Source: Ascaris suum (taxonomy: Eukaryota; Nematoda; Chromadorea; Rhabditida; Ascarididae). From it: 64,000 nt of DNA. A program made the position numbers and the translations under genes. The DNA is taken from assembly GCA_013433145.1 (NCBI GenBank), contig CM024176.1, positions 7,054,520 to 7,118,519 of the forward strand, given 5' to 3'. Shown here piece after piece: positions 23,866-37,583 of this stretch (position 1 is its first letter; every line of letters starts with the position of its first letter). Under the pieces are notes generated by a model. The model searched no databases. It was not told where the DNA came from and saw only the letters and a program-made list of their open reading frames with translations.

Positions 23866-26800
23866 TCCTATATATCTATGTTTATTTGCATATATTCGAT
23901 CATTGTTTAAATGTGGGGATTAGTGAATATACTTTTGTGTCTCTGTATACTCATTCAGCAATAATTCAACCGTTCTTCGGTATTCTTTACAGTGCAGTGC
24001 ACTTCGTTTTCTTGGGATTATTTGGCCTATAAAGGATTGTCAATAAGTTTTAAAAGAGCAGAGGAGAAACCGAGAGCCACTTACCCGAGAGCATCTTCCT
24101 GTAACTCTGAATTTCTTCTTCACTGTCGAGTTCCTAGCAGAAAAGGCCTGTAAGTCATAGTGCATTGTAAAATTTCTTGAGCGAATGTACCACGATGTTT
24201 GTGCCTATCTATCTGCGCTCGTCTCTGTCACTGTGATAGTTCCAAAGCACACTTCATTGCTCATTCTCGGTGGGCAGAGGGGGAGGAGGAGGGGTGAGAG
24301 GATCGGTCGAAAGGGAGCGTGGAAGTGGAATTTCAGTGGGCTTTATATCCACTGTTTAGTATTTTCGCGAATGAATTTGTTCATAGCGATGCTCGTCTCA
24401 TACTTGAAATCGGTTGTAGTGTGCATACACTTTCCATTTTGAAGGTCAGTTCAATGTTTGTTCACTTTTCACGTTGGATTTGTGCAGTGACCTTTCGTTT
24501 CTCATATTTTTCTATCTTTTCTCTATGAAGTGAGTCCTCATTGCTCATGTTTCATAGAAACTCACTGAAGATTTCTTTTAAAAAGGAAGTAAATGTTTTC
24601 TCTTTTCGAAGTGAGATATTTTCTTCTTTCTCGGATTTTTTCTTTCGAAGAAGACCCATTCAATAAAAAAAGAAGTACCGCAGTGGAATAAAAACGCTTC
24701 GCTTTTACTTTTATCGGTTCATTGTGATTGTTTAACTATCAAAGTTTAACGTAATATCCATTGGACCACAATTTGCAAAGATCACTGCCTAAGGTTATGA
24801 AAAATTCAATTGATTTGAGTGAGCGAATTTTTTTCCGAATAGAAACAGGGAACTTATGCGATGCGAACACAGAAATAGAGTTGTCAGTGTTTTCATTCGA
24901 TTCTCGTGGTCTTCAATTTCTTTCATCTCCCATACGACTCCTCACATAAGGCCGTCTTATCTGAAAGGTCACAGCGTTCCTTCCTTTCTTGATGGATATC
25001 TCATTACGCACTGCAAAGCACATCATGACGCAATCAACAAAGCCTAGTGGTTCAATTTATCGAATAAAGACTATAGTTAGATGCAGTGAAGTGGAAGAGG
25101 GGGTTAGATTGAAGTTCCCATGGAGAAGCCAGAAGGAAATGAACAGTTAGCTCCGTACTCGAAGCTGGAGTCGCTGGGTACCTGAACAACGTACTCATCA
25201 GACTGAACGTCTCCCTTCAAATATAGGTATACTTTTGAAGTAGTAATACACTGGCGGATTGAAAGATATTCGAGTATCGAACAACATTTTCCTTTAGTCG
25301 TTATTGTCTTTGGCAATGGTGATTTTAAGTAATGCTGTGATTCTCTTATTTCATATTGCACTGACATTCGAGTCCGTTGAAAGTTTTATCGGTTTTTTCA
25401 ATGTGTTAAAGATTCACGTTCGTTGCATAAAGTAATCGAGATGAAGTAAATCCACTCGCAAGATTAATGTCAGTTACTTTTTTCCATTTGTTAGTTATTT
25501 TTATTTTATTTTTTTCAGTTCCAAACTTGAAGTTTTTAATTGCAATGATTCCGTTGTTTCGCGCTGAGTAACGGTTCTCGCCCCCCAAAAAAGATCTAAC
25601 TTCTGCATATTTGTGAAAGAAAACATTCATCTGCTCTATGTGCAGAGAAGTCGTCAGTAAGTATTGCAGTTTCGTTTTAAGCCAATATTAGTTCCGTTAA
25701 ATGCGCTTTTCTTCGGCAGCATTTTTTTTCGGGGATGTGATTGGCGTTCGGTGAGAAGATTTCAACCGGAAGAGGGCATTTGAATGTGTAATGCGTCGTT
25801 GAAGGATTATTTCTTTCTTCTACACGATGCATTACGTTCATATACATCTGCCCGATTTGCACACACTTGTACTCATTTCTGATCGTACAACGCAATTCTT
25901 TTATTCACTAACCACGTTAACAGTAATATGCTCTTGAAATAATTCTTTATTTTAGTGTTATTATTTTCGCTGCATAATAATGGTATATCATTTTCGTTAC
26001 TTTATATTGTTGATTACAACGCTTTCTACGTTTTACAGTGTGGCAAATTTATATGCAGTGTTGAATGAGGGCGTTACTTGAAATATTTTAGACGCGAATT
26101 GCGTTTGTAAATCACGAGGAGATGAGGCAGCAAAATGTAGCTGCTGAAAACACTTCCGTCCCATTCCGCACACTGCCCCATCCCACCCTCCTTAATCCCA
26201 CCTCCCTCTTTCTTCATATCCACCAACTCTGACATTGGTTTGGGATAAAAGGGCTAGGATTGAAAGCGCGTTGGTGTTGAATTCTACCAGACCTCCGGGA
26301 AGATGCCATTGTTAAAGGAGTTCCTGTAACGCAGTGGAATCTCGGTAAATTGCTAAGCAGTAAATTGTCATTTCGGATTTACTGGGAAGATGTTGAAATT
26401 TCTCCATTACTCACTCCGTACTTATTTCAGTTACATTTCGAGAGCGGGACTCGCCGTGCTCGTGGAAACCGTAGAATATTTTTGTAACAATCAGTGATCG
26501 ATTGTGATATCGTCTCTTGATTGAGGTTGCGAAGGTGCACTCTGTTCTTCTTTCTGATTCCTCTCTAAACGTTTACCAATGCGTCTGAAACCTGAGAAAT
26601 CTCATTTGTGCGTTCAGCTCGAAGTGGTTCGTTAATTGATGACGGTTTCACTTTCAAGCAAACAATTATTTTGCGGAGAAATGAGCTTTCAGTTTCGCCG
26701 TCTTTTCATTTACAGTTTTCTCTTGAACAGTACTGATATATTTGGTATTAGGGTATTTGCCGGTCTTCGTGCCGAATGTATCTACTTTCACGAGGTGCGA

Positions 26801-29800
26801 ACAGTCCCAAGCTACAGATATTGAACGAATGAGGGATTACCTCGCGTATCAGTATTTGATGACGACGAACCTTGCACCATTTCCATGAACTTGTGCTTCC
26901 AAGTTATGCACTGAAGCTCAGCGCAGTAATAGATAAAACTGCATTGTAAATTTAGAGCAGGCTTTAGCACTTCAACTTATCTGAACGTTTAATCCCAGCG
27001 GGAGTTGTCCTCCTAGGAGGATTTCATAAAATTTTTATGTAATTAACGATATCCGTCACCATATTCAGACGACAACTGAAATAAAGAGGACGACATCCAC
27101 TGAACAGAGGTGGTGGCCTATAGGGTGATTGATGATCCATAATGTTGTTGTTTCAACATTCAACTGGGATTAGTCTCTTGCGTGACGTTGACGGGCAACT
27201 GCTGTGTTTCTAATTTCATCATTGATAATACATCATCAAGCCGAATGCTGCTGAGGCTAACGTTTTAGAGGGAACATTTTTTTTGGGGGGGGGGGGGGGG
27301 GAAATCCGGTTTCCGGAGAAGGAAAAGGCGTCAAAGCTTACTCTAGGATCATAATTACGAAAGGAGGATAAAGCGCGGAAGCACAAAGGGATGTCCTCTT
27401 GCTGGGTTCCCCTTACCTTCAATGCAGACCATAACTTTCAAAGAAGGTGAAATAGATGCGACACAACGAATTTTGAGGTCTCTAAGAGGTTTTCAACAGT
27501 CGTTGCGATTTTTTCCATTTATTCGAGTTTACAGGATAAAGGAGGTCATGAGTGCATGGTAGATACAATCGGTTGAATAAAGAAAGCCTATCTTTCTTCC
27601 TTTCCTCTTTTTGCCTGTTCAGCCCGTCTACCTGTCTACATACCAACCTACCTGTTAGTAGTTTGCTAAACGCGGTTTGAGTGTTGTTGATTAGTACACA
27701 TTTTAGTACTATTTAAATTGGTTCATTAGAAGTCATGCCAGAATGTAAATCGGTTGGTTACTTTGGTCGAAATTGCTACTCCCTCTTTCATGCTCACTCG
27801 TAAACGTTTATTAAACCGAACCCTCTTGCCACACAAATCCAGCAGTGGTGTAAAACTGCCTATGACAAGCTATTCGGTGTGCTTCAGGAGCTAAAAACTA
27901 TGCAGCAAGTTTTACCTTCTAAGATACAAAACGTTCAAGTTCGGTATGACGGCTGAAAGTTCACCTCTCGACTGCTCGTAGCCACCACCGCATGAGATAT
28001 TTGCATAAACAAGAAGAGTGATATGCTCAAATTGTTTTCTAAAGAGAAAAGGAGAAGGTGAAGTGAGCTGTTCCATGTCGCAGTAACAAGGATGGTCACT
28101 TCCCAGACATCTCATTCCCAAAAGGAGGCATCTATTTCAAATCAAACACTTAATTTTTATGATGTAATGGTTTTTTCATGACTATTAATATCCTTGTAGA
28201 GGTTCGATGTTTTCTGTGCGCTCCTTGAAGTTGATGTATGAGGACAATGTGAGAGGCAAGTGTCTAAGTATTACTCTAGTAATATAAATATATGCTCCTT
28301 TTAATCCACCATAATGCCATAATGTATGAGGATCTCGTTGACACTGATCCTGGGAGGTACGAGAACGCAAACGAAAAAGCGAGTTAGACGAGGAATTCAG
28401 GGGCAGGGAAATTAACGAGTCCACTTATTTGCACTGCATAACACCTTCTATTCGGTCTATTTCACGGCATTGAAGTAATAAGATTTTTATGATTGTTTTA
28501 ATTTTTTGGCTGTTGCCATCATTTCTTCGGACAAGAATATCACCGTTTTTTTTCTTTGATTGTCTAAATCGATAATACATTTTTATTAGTTGAGCGCATT
28601 GCCAATTTTTGCTTGTGAGCTTTGCACGAGCCTCGATGAGCTCGCTCGTAAATTTTTCTCTACAATCACCTTGGGCTGTGTCTTATTCAACAGTCTTATG
28701 GTCGTCACCATGCCAAATCATATCGTTTGCGGAACGTTTTTTGAATCCGTCCAAATATTTTCTCAGTAATGATTTCATGGTTGGATTTTCCTTTATAATT
28801 CTTGGGGAATGCTTGCGATGTTTATTTCTTCCGTGAATTTCTTAGGTTGCTTCTTTGTGTGCCCTATTGTATAGACACATGCGTGATGTTGTTTAGGTGT
28901 TTGTCTTGGATGTTACTGCTGTGAGACTTTCTACTTCAATCCAAACTCCGTTGATTACTTTTTTGTACACTTTTCAGTAAGACGCATCATAGCGACGTCA
29001 TATAAGTGTCCGTGTGCGTGTCTGATTAATCCGATTGTTTCTACTTATAAATGAGAAAACCTGTGGCAAAGAATTCTAATGCATCTAATCTATAGCACGG
29101 GTGCATACCGCTTCATTCCAGTTTATCGCTTTTTTTATGGCTCATAGACACTTAAAGGCGCAATAAATTTCCTAATGGCGGTCTTATTCTATCAGTCGCA
29201 TGAATATAGCCTGATAGTGAAAACTGTATAATCGGTCGGTTCCCTAAGAGAAAGCAATATGAGGAATTAATAGTTAAGTAAGCGGGTATGCAAGAAGCAC
29301 ATATCGTGCTAGCCTCTCAAGAATTCATGTAACTGTTCTTCGTTCACATTAGCCAAATACGTATATGTTTTTCGTTTTTGCTCCAGACAGGAACACCGAT
29401 GAGTGGTTTCGTGAGCAAAGATGAATGGATCGAGGGAAGTTGCGTACTCATTCTCTCATTCGTGTCGATTTCCAAGCCATATTGGGTATTGAAAGACGTA
29501 CTTTGTTGTGTTGGTGGTGGAAGCTGTTGCTGCTAACTGTTGTTGGGTGACGTTCTCGCACAGACGATATTCATTCCGCGATCGCTGCACCACAGCCGAT
29601 ACTCAGTGTCTACGCAACATTTCTTCGGGTCTCTCTTTTGCGTACGAAAAATGTGTTGAGAAAACGGAACGAGGGATATTTACGGCTTACGCGGTGTGGC
29701 GCTCAAATATCTTTTTTCTTCGATGCAGTGTATTTTTGTACTTTATTTATTCGAGAATAGTACAAAGTTTATAGCAGAAAAGACAGCCGCATGCGAACCT

Positions 29801-32800
29801 CGAATTCATTCTGAATCGAATTGAATTGAAGCATCGAATTTTGCATCAGTGTTATTTTTCTGCCATCCACATATGAAGAATAGATTATCAACGCGATGTT
29901 CGAACTTTCTCGTGGATTAATAGCATTTGCAATAATTTGCAGTCTTTCATGCTAAAACATGCTTTCCATCTAGCCGGATAAATGCGTTTTCCATATCATA
30001 GAGAAAGGAATGAGAGCCAAGTGTGCTCTTATAGGGTGACTCAATGTGCTAATGAAGGCGTTTTAGTTTCCTTCTCGTTGAAAGAAGCGGTTCAGTGAGC
30101 AAATATCAAAATGCAGCGCTACGGTGCGGTGATTTGTGGCTGTGATGAAGCAGCGCAAAATGGAAACTAAAGTTGGATTACAGTTCAAATAACGACGAAG
30201 CAAGACAAAAACTAGCACGTCCTTAGATGCGACACTCTTTATTAGAGTCCCTCACGCGTGCGCATGCTTTCGCGCATCTAGACGCCCAACTAACCATAGT
30301 GAAACTTTCGGCCGAATCGAACTTAATATAGCCTGCGAATAATCGAAACTGCTTCTAAACAGAAAGCTTTGTAGCATACTGCTGTTTATTCTTTGGAGAG
30401 ATGGGATCTGCTCGCCAGTGATCTTATTAAGGAATTGAAACTGTGTTCGTTCTGCTACCCTCAACTAGAATGTTCATCCTGTGACTGTGGCCAACTTCAG
30501 TGTAATATGTTCTCACTTAGTTGTCGAAAATAATACTCATAATGTGAAATTTCCTGATTTTTATTACTGTTTCGACCTAATCCCTAACGAGCCTCAGGAT
30601 ACATTTGTTTTCTTTCTTTTCCCGGTTTATAGCTATGCGATGACTGCGAACTTGAAAAATTCCTCAAATTTTCAACCACTATCACGTTGTTGCATGCAAC
30701 TAGTCGCTTGATGCTTTTCGGTTCCTCCCGCCGTCCAATTCCTTTTCTACGACTTGTGATACTTATCGCTCGACTTACTCGTAAACTAGAGTATGTTAAA
30801 GCAGAAAGTTGTGTATTGGATCCGCTTAAAATAAGTTCCCTATTTTCATAGGTAAGCAGGTTTGAAGCAAAACTAGATCCGCTTTTCTTATTTTCGCGAT
30901 GATAATTCTGAATTTTTGTGAACCACAAATGAGGACAGCCTGAAGAATATGGAGTGCTAATTATAGGTTAAGTGCCGTTATGCAGCTCTTCCATACTTGG
31001 CTATTTGAAGTCATCATGCGGTGCTCACGCCCTTGTAATGTAGCGTTTGCAACACACGTTATGGCAGGATCGTTCCTTTGTATATGTCTGTCTGCCTCCT
31101 TGCAGTTTCGGCTCAGGAGCTGCCAAGGCTACTTTTGACGAGTATAGCATAAGTCTTTAATTCGCTCCTCATCCTTCGAGTCGATTTGAGAACTTTAAAA
31201 GAGTGGGGCTACAGGATCCAAAGCTGCACAAAAATTTGCTTTTATTTCGCAGCCACTCGGATTGTATTTTGGTGTATTTTTCTGTATTACAGGTGTGTCA
31301 TCATAGACCGGACTCATAAAAGTCATTTGCAGATTTACGCTAACGACGAGATTAATTAAATGAATGCATTAGTGAACGTGTTGCATTATTTTTGAAATTT
31401 CCTGAGACCGGTCGGTTGGACGAAAGCAGTGCAAAAGTGGCAACTTGTTGGGCATTCTTTTGATCTTATTGGTAATGGTTTTTGCGGATTTATCAGATAG
31501 CGCGTGCATCTCTTTCGAGTCTGATCGTTTATAATTAGAGTGGAGTGAGTATACGGAGGGATTTTCTTTTCTCATTCACCTATGAAATTCTAACTGTAAA
31601 ACATTGTGCTCTGAAAAATCCCGCAAGCAAGAAATCTCTCACTATTCGTCCGCAGTTAAATTCCCCGTGACTTCTACGAAATCGAATCTCAGAAAAGTGT
31701 TAAGTCGGTATCGCTTAGTTCATTTCTGTGATTATGTCGTCAATTACCCGTCATGCTTTGCCTTATTACATTCTACATACGTTTTAGTGCATTTTAAGAC
31801 TCGTTGTGGCGACAATGCTATTGTTTCACGTCCGTTCCATTGCGCCACGTGATGAATAAAGGTGAATCGCACTTTATTGAAATAAAGGCGTTTGCATTCA
31901 TTCGTTTACACATACGTACGCTTACTTGTGAGGTGACTCGAAGTTGTGAATCGTCACTGTGATGCGAAAGTTGATGCAGTCTGCCTTCCCACATGCGTTT
32001 TGCAGCACATTTCAGTTGATGCTTGTTTTATTGCAGTGTTTATTTTTATAAACGAACGACTTTTGTTTTCTGCTTGCAGACTATCGTTGCTGCATTTAAC
32101 GGTGTCGTTTATGTGAACGAGAAATGCTTGAAAAAATATTCTCATATGAATATGTGTGGAAACGATAGGAGGTCACTTTGCTAAAGCGTTTTCTTCTGGA
32201 AATTCGCAACTGGCAGAGACGAAGATGGCGCCTTCATTTGTGACTCTAACCGATTCATTCGAAATTCGGCATTTTTTCATCAGATGGTTGAGCGTAAAGG
32301 GAAACGGGGGTTGTTTCTGATGCAACATATATGGGCTCTCTTGTCAATCACTCGCTGTGTTGAATTTTATTTCTTCCATTTGATTTTGCAATCTTCATCT
32401 CGTATTTATTCTTCGCTCCATCACAGTTTCAAACGTTTGAGAACTCCTCTTCGAAAAAGCTGCGGCGTTTTTTTTTTTAAAATTCATTTTGGTTTGCGTA
32501 AAAAGTGTTCTTGCATGTGTAGTTCCCGCCCAGACATCATAGTTACCGGAAACAGCCAAAGTTTACCTGAATGGTCTTCTGTATTCTCAACCCAAGTCGC
32601 CTATTCCGGTGGATGATTCAGAAACCTGTCCCAGCTACACCGGGTCCTAGCTTTGGATTGCTTGTGTATGTGAGCGCATGTTTGTAGTAGTGTATGTCCG
32701 TAACCCGACTTGATCAGAATTCATTGCGTGGATGGTTGTCCATGGAGGTTGCCATGTCAAAACTGGTCGAAAGTGATGGTATATTGCATCTCTGTATTTC

Positions 32801-35800
32801 AAAAGTCGTTACACATAGATGCCATGAGCACCTTTAGCTGCACTGTTTCACTTATTAGCACTTATGTACACCTAGCTCACTGCCTAAATTTATGAAATGG
32901 ATGTTCCTATTTTCTGATTCGCAGAGAACGGATGTGAACCTTGCATTGTTAGACATCGTTGACTGAATGAGCAACTTTGTAGTGGCACCTCTTAGCATGA
33001 CTCATTACCTCCCTTCAATAGTAATTTACCATAAATTGTTGCTGTTCGTTTGCAACAAATTCATTGCACTCAGAAACAGACGTCGATTATGGGAATTCCG
33101 TTCAGAGTCCTCCTTCTGTGAAAGCATTTCCCGAAATCTCTTAATCGATGAAGCAGACGCAGGTCGATCCATCCCATTGTCGAAAGATTTTACGTGAAGA
33201 GAATGACAGACTATGTTCGAGTGGCGAGCTTCTGGGTACAGGAGAAAAGAGCTGTTCGCCTCTGTTTGCTTCAATCTTCACGTGTTTTCTTTTAAAGGTA
33301 TATGCAGTCATCGAAACATACAGAGGCTCACTTTCAGCAGATTTGCGCCTTTCAAACGTTAAGAGAAGAAATAAGTGTCTAATGAAAGCATATTGTTCAA
33401 GAGCGAAAAGCCTTGAGACCCTAAGACTCCCTTAGTATAAAGAGGTTCAAAGTATGCAGTGCTCGGTTGACATTTAAGCTTAAAGAAGGCTCTGAATTAA
33501 GTGCACTAAGTTAACCGACGAGAGCTCACCTCAGAAAGTGGAAGATGAGGATTCGAATCCATACACCCGTTCTTCTGACTGCGACAACTATGTCTTTAGC
33601 AAACTGTCGATATTAAGCAAAGTGCTGTTGTATTGCCCGTTGGAGGTGATCACGGAATGAAGAGCAGCGGCATATTCGTCGATGTAATCGCCCATTGAAG
33701 TGCAACAAGCGGAAGAATTGAAATTGATGTGGAGGGCATCAAAACGATGTGACTTTCAGTTTTCACCTTCCATAGTGTGGTGACCGAACACCCGGCTCGT
33801 CCATCGATCATCTGGCCATCCCACTTCACTCTCTTTCTCTTCCTGTTTCCTGCTTTACGAAGCCTTCTCTGCTACTTGTTGTGCTGTATTTTATTTATTT
33901 TTAGCAGATTTACTAGCACGAAAAAACGTACGGAGTACATTTTTATGCTAATAAACTCTAACTTCTAAAACTATAAATATAGTTGAACAGTTATGAAATC
34001 AGGAAATGCTTGCGAAGAAGTTAGGCATTAATAGCCATCGGCCATCTCGTATGGATGTTATCGTGAGACCTCTCATTTGCACCCTCACCCCCATGCTTTT
34101 ATCAGCAAATCGACGAAATATAGGTGCGGTCTTTAAAGTCGATCGCTGAAATGTGACTTGTGATGAGTGCAGGTGAAGCTTTGAGAGTTCATTGGGAATT
34201 GACTACACATTTAAGCTTCATGGGAAAGTAAAGAAAAATCTGGATTTTTTTCTGAGCACGTTCTCTCAGAATGTTCCTTCAGTCCCGTTTTGTCAAAGTC
34301 CCTCTCTTGACATTGAAAACAGTCTTCTCTCATATGTCCGTTCAAAAACTTGCAGAATCAAGAATACTTTTCTTCAGTCCTCTCCAAAAATTTGAGGGAC
34401 CTCGGAATTGCACGACTGCGGTCGCAGCTACAGGATCTATCGTATTTAATTTCTTGATTTGATTATCATTTGATTCGGGCATCTCTTCGTGCTACCTTTG
34501 CATTCATTGTTCGCTGGTTACGGCTGTTGTTGGAAACAAAAGATCTAAACTCGCATTCGCTGGCTCCAGCTGTGCCCAAAAAACCCTGGCTGCGAAACGC
34601 AATTATTGGCCAAGCTGAACTGTCATCAGGTTCGAAGGTGGGTGATGTTGGACGAGAATGCAGTCAGCAAAAGCGGAATATTTTAGGAGCAAGGCTAATT
34701 AATGAGCGTTGAGTTACTACAAAAGCGCTCGTCGACGTAGATGACTGCATTTCACATAGCTGTATCGCAAATGATGTCTTGTTTTTTTCAAGCAAAAACC
34801 ATCTGCCTGTTAGCTTTTCCATTCGTTAAATAGCCCTGATTGAGTAACGGCTTAATACGGCTATTCAAGTTGTGATATTGCATAACAGGCTGTTGCATAA
34901 TGCCACTATAGTCAGCTTGGTGATTGGTGCCTTGGTCGTTGATTACTTCGAATAGTTGTGCTTACCACTAATATCTATTCAGGCCGAATACTCAGCACAG
35001 GTTGTTGATTTCTGCTTCCCCTTTGTCGACTTCAATGAGAGGCATGTTTCTTCAGTCAAAAATGTAACGGAACTTCCAACCGAATAAATTGCATATCGAA
35101 AAATAATTGCACTATTGAGTTGGCGGTTTCAACGAGTGTTATTTGCACCGAAAGTGGTAATTACTTCTCGAGGAGTGCTTCTTAAGGCGTTATTTCGGGG
35201 AAATATACTTTGGAGCAATCTGGATGGTCTTTTTCGATTTTCTGGATTTCTTTCTGAGTGCGTGGATGTTCCAGTTAAGGTAATATCATATAAATGTGTA
35301 GAAGATGTAAGGCAAAAGAAGTTTTGCTTAGATTAAGATTGTGTTGCGTCAATAGTGGTAAAACGTAATGAAACATTTTGATGTGTATTTTTTGTAATTC
35401 ATCGATGTCAATGTCGTATTTCCGCAGTCTTTGTTTAAGAGCACAAAAATTTGAGTATACCTCTGTTTGCTTCAATCGACTATTGAAAGTTCTGCAGTTA
35501 TGATAGGGGAAAACTCGTATTCCTCGTTATATTCGTCATTACCATTTGAAACCCACCAAGTTCTTCTCGTATGCATACGAAGCTTTTCTCCAACTTTCAC
35601 CTTTCCACATGGGCAAATTTTTATATTTTTTACCACACCGGACTTATCAATTTCTACTTCACATGTATTTTCTCATAGTTGATAGAATTTTCAACGTGTT
35701 GATATAAGATCAATGCGTTCTTTCTACCACATCGTTTACACCGCGTAATAGTGGTCGGAAAAGTTCAGACCAATCAGCCGCACTATACCTCATCGCATAG

Positions 35801-37330
35801 TATGGCTTTGAGTGCACTGCAATTAGAATATGTTATACACCATAAAACTGCAATGAACGACTTGTAATCTTGATTTACCTGTAAAAGAAATATCATCCTC
35901 TGTTTGACCATCTCCTGTAATAAACCTTTCCTTGTCCACCTCCGTCATGCTGCAACTTATGTATTTCACAGTAAGAAGTCTCTTAGGTTGGATAAAAGTA
36001 TTCAGCTTAGTTGAACGCTATAGCCGTGCCAAGTATCGACGTTCATAGAGCCATTCTGCTCACTCTTTTACTTTATTCAGTTGTTTTCTACATGATTTTC
36101 GCTATTTCCATTGCTGTAATGTCTTGCACTTGATTATTCTCATATGTTTTTGAGTTCTCTTCGTCTTCCCCCTATTGATTAGAAATGTTTTGCGCGTGTT
36201 CTATTTCTCCAGACTGTAGCGCTTCTCTTCAAGTTGCAATGAAATTTCGGAATTCGTCTGTCCAAGTTGTCTTTATTTCTTGAGAGTATCGCATTGCATC
36301 TATGATTTCTATAAAGTCGCAGTTTATATTTCACGTCTGTCTATCTTTGTTGGTTGTATCATTTATATTCGTGTTTTATATTGGTGGATCTTTTTATGGT
36401 CGATCCTATGGATTGCATGCCGTTTTCTTCGTTTTACAATCGTATGTTTCGGCCTCCATAGCGTTGAAAGAAGCATTTTATTATATAGCATCGATCTCAG
36501 GTTTCGTTGCATCAATTCGCCGATCCCCTTTCAGAGTTATGGTGCTGCACCCTATCTCTACTGGTATTTTCCTCCGAAACGATGTTTAGTAGCAATATAA
36601 CAGTAATGCAGTAACACTGATATATCTATTCAACAGAACGGCAAGTAAACTTATAGGCTGTTACATTTGAAAGAACGTAAATGCAATATGTCGCGACCGG
36701 TTTTAATGTTGTGCCCAATTAGCCGTTGTTTATAGTATCCTCGAGATTGCATGACACCGTAATACTTCCACCTCTGTCTAAAATCTCTGAGGGTTTTCAT
36801 TACTGCACGTTCATATACTTAGCGCACCTGGAATAATTACCTTCCTTTAAGTGACGCAAATCCTCTTGAGGACAAACTGAACGTCTTTAACGATGAGTGG
36901 ATTTTGGTTGGTTTTCTCATTCATGTTGCGAGGATATGAAGCGCACTGGTCGACATTGGCTAAAATATGTCGGCTTACTGTCATTTGCTTGGTATTTCAT
37001 TATTTTCAATATTGGGCAGTTCTGCTAAGCGCCGGATTTGCATCGAAACGGTCTCTCTCTTTTTATAAACCACTCATCGTTTAAAATTATGCCTGTGAGC
37101 ATGTCCATATATACCTCTTGCGCGACCGAAATTCGAATTACGATTGTTGACGGGTGCGCGTTGCAGTTGTGGAGTTCACACTTATCCATCGACCTCGTTG
37201 AGACACCAAAGACATTTGAAAGCGCTAGAAACCTGCACACATTTTGCATCGCTCAAGTAAGCTTATGCTGGAAATGAGTGCACACGGTTGAATCACTTGA
37301 AAAGGGGAGGCAAGAGAGAGGAGAGGATGT
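23866..37330. other. Unassigned stretch
   Basis: No supported gene on either strand. It contains a poly-G tract at 27,285 and purine-rich patches (for example near 24,275-24,300), with many short overlapping open frames. The frame at 34,470-34,712 looks hydrophilic and exon-like in composition, but I recognise nothing in it and could not pair it with neighbouring exons. Confidence 0.45.
27285..27301 (+). repeat. Poly-G tract (17 G)
   Basis: Uninterrupted run of 17 G directly after an eight-T run. Confidence 0.95.
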
Positions 37331-37583
37331 TATTCGGCAGTTGGAAGTTTCTGTTGACAATTCGGCATTTTCCACTCTTTGTTGATAGTTCGACACTTTT
37401 TATTTTCCATTGGTAATTCGGCATTTTTTATTCTTCGTTGACAATTCACCATTTTCCATTTTTCGTTAATAATTCGGCATTTTTTATTTGTTGATAATTC
37501 GCCATTTTCCATTTTTCATTGATAATTCGGCATTTATTATTTTTTATTGAGAGTTCGGCGTTTTTTGTGTTTCGTTGATAACA
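37331..37583 (+). repeat. 28-bp minisatellite, about nine units
   Basis: Units start (A)ATTCGGCATTTT-like and are 28 bp long, with one of about 25 bp. In the middle, two unit types alternate: one with CGGCATTTTTTATT and one with C-CCATTTTCCATTT, suggesting a 56-bp higher-order unit. Because 28 is not a multiple of three, the minus-strand open frame across it (37,330-37,512) is not evidence of a gene. Confidence 0.85.

Noticed and set aside
33497..33575. tRNA gene suggested by GATTCGAATCC (B-box-like)
   Set aside because: No A-box at the right distance and no acceptor stem could be found.
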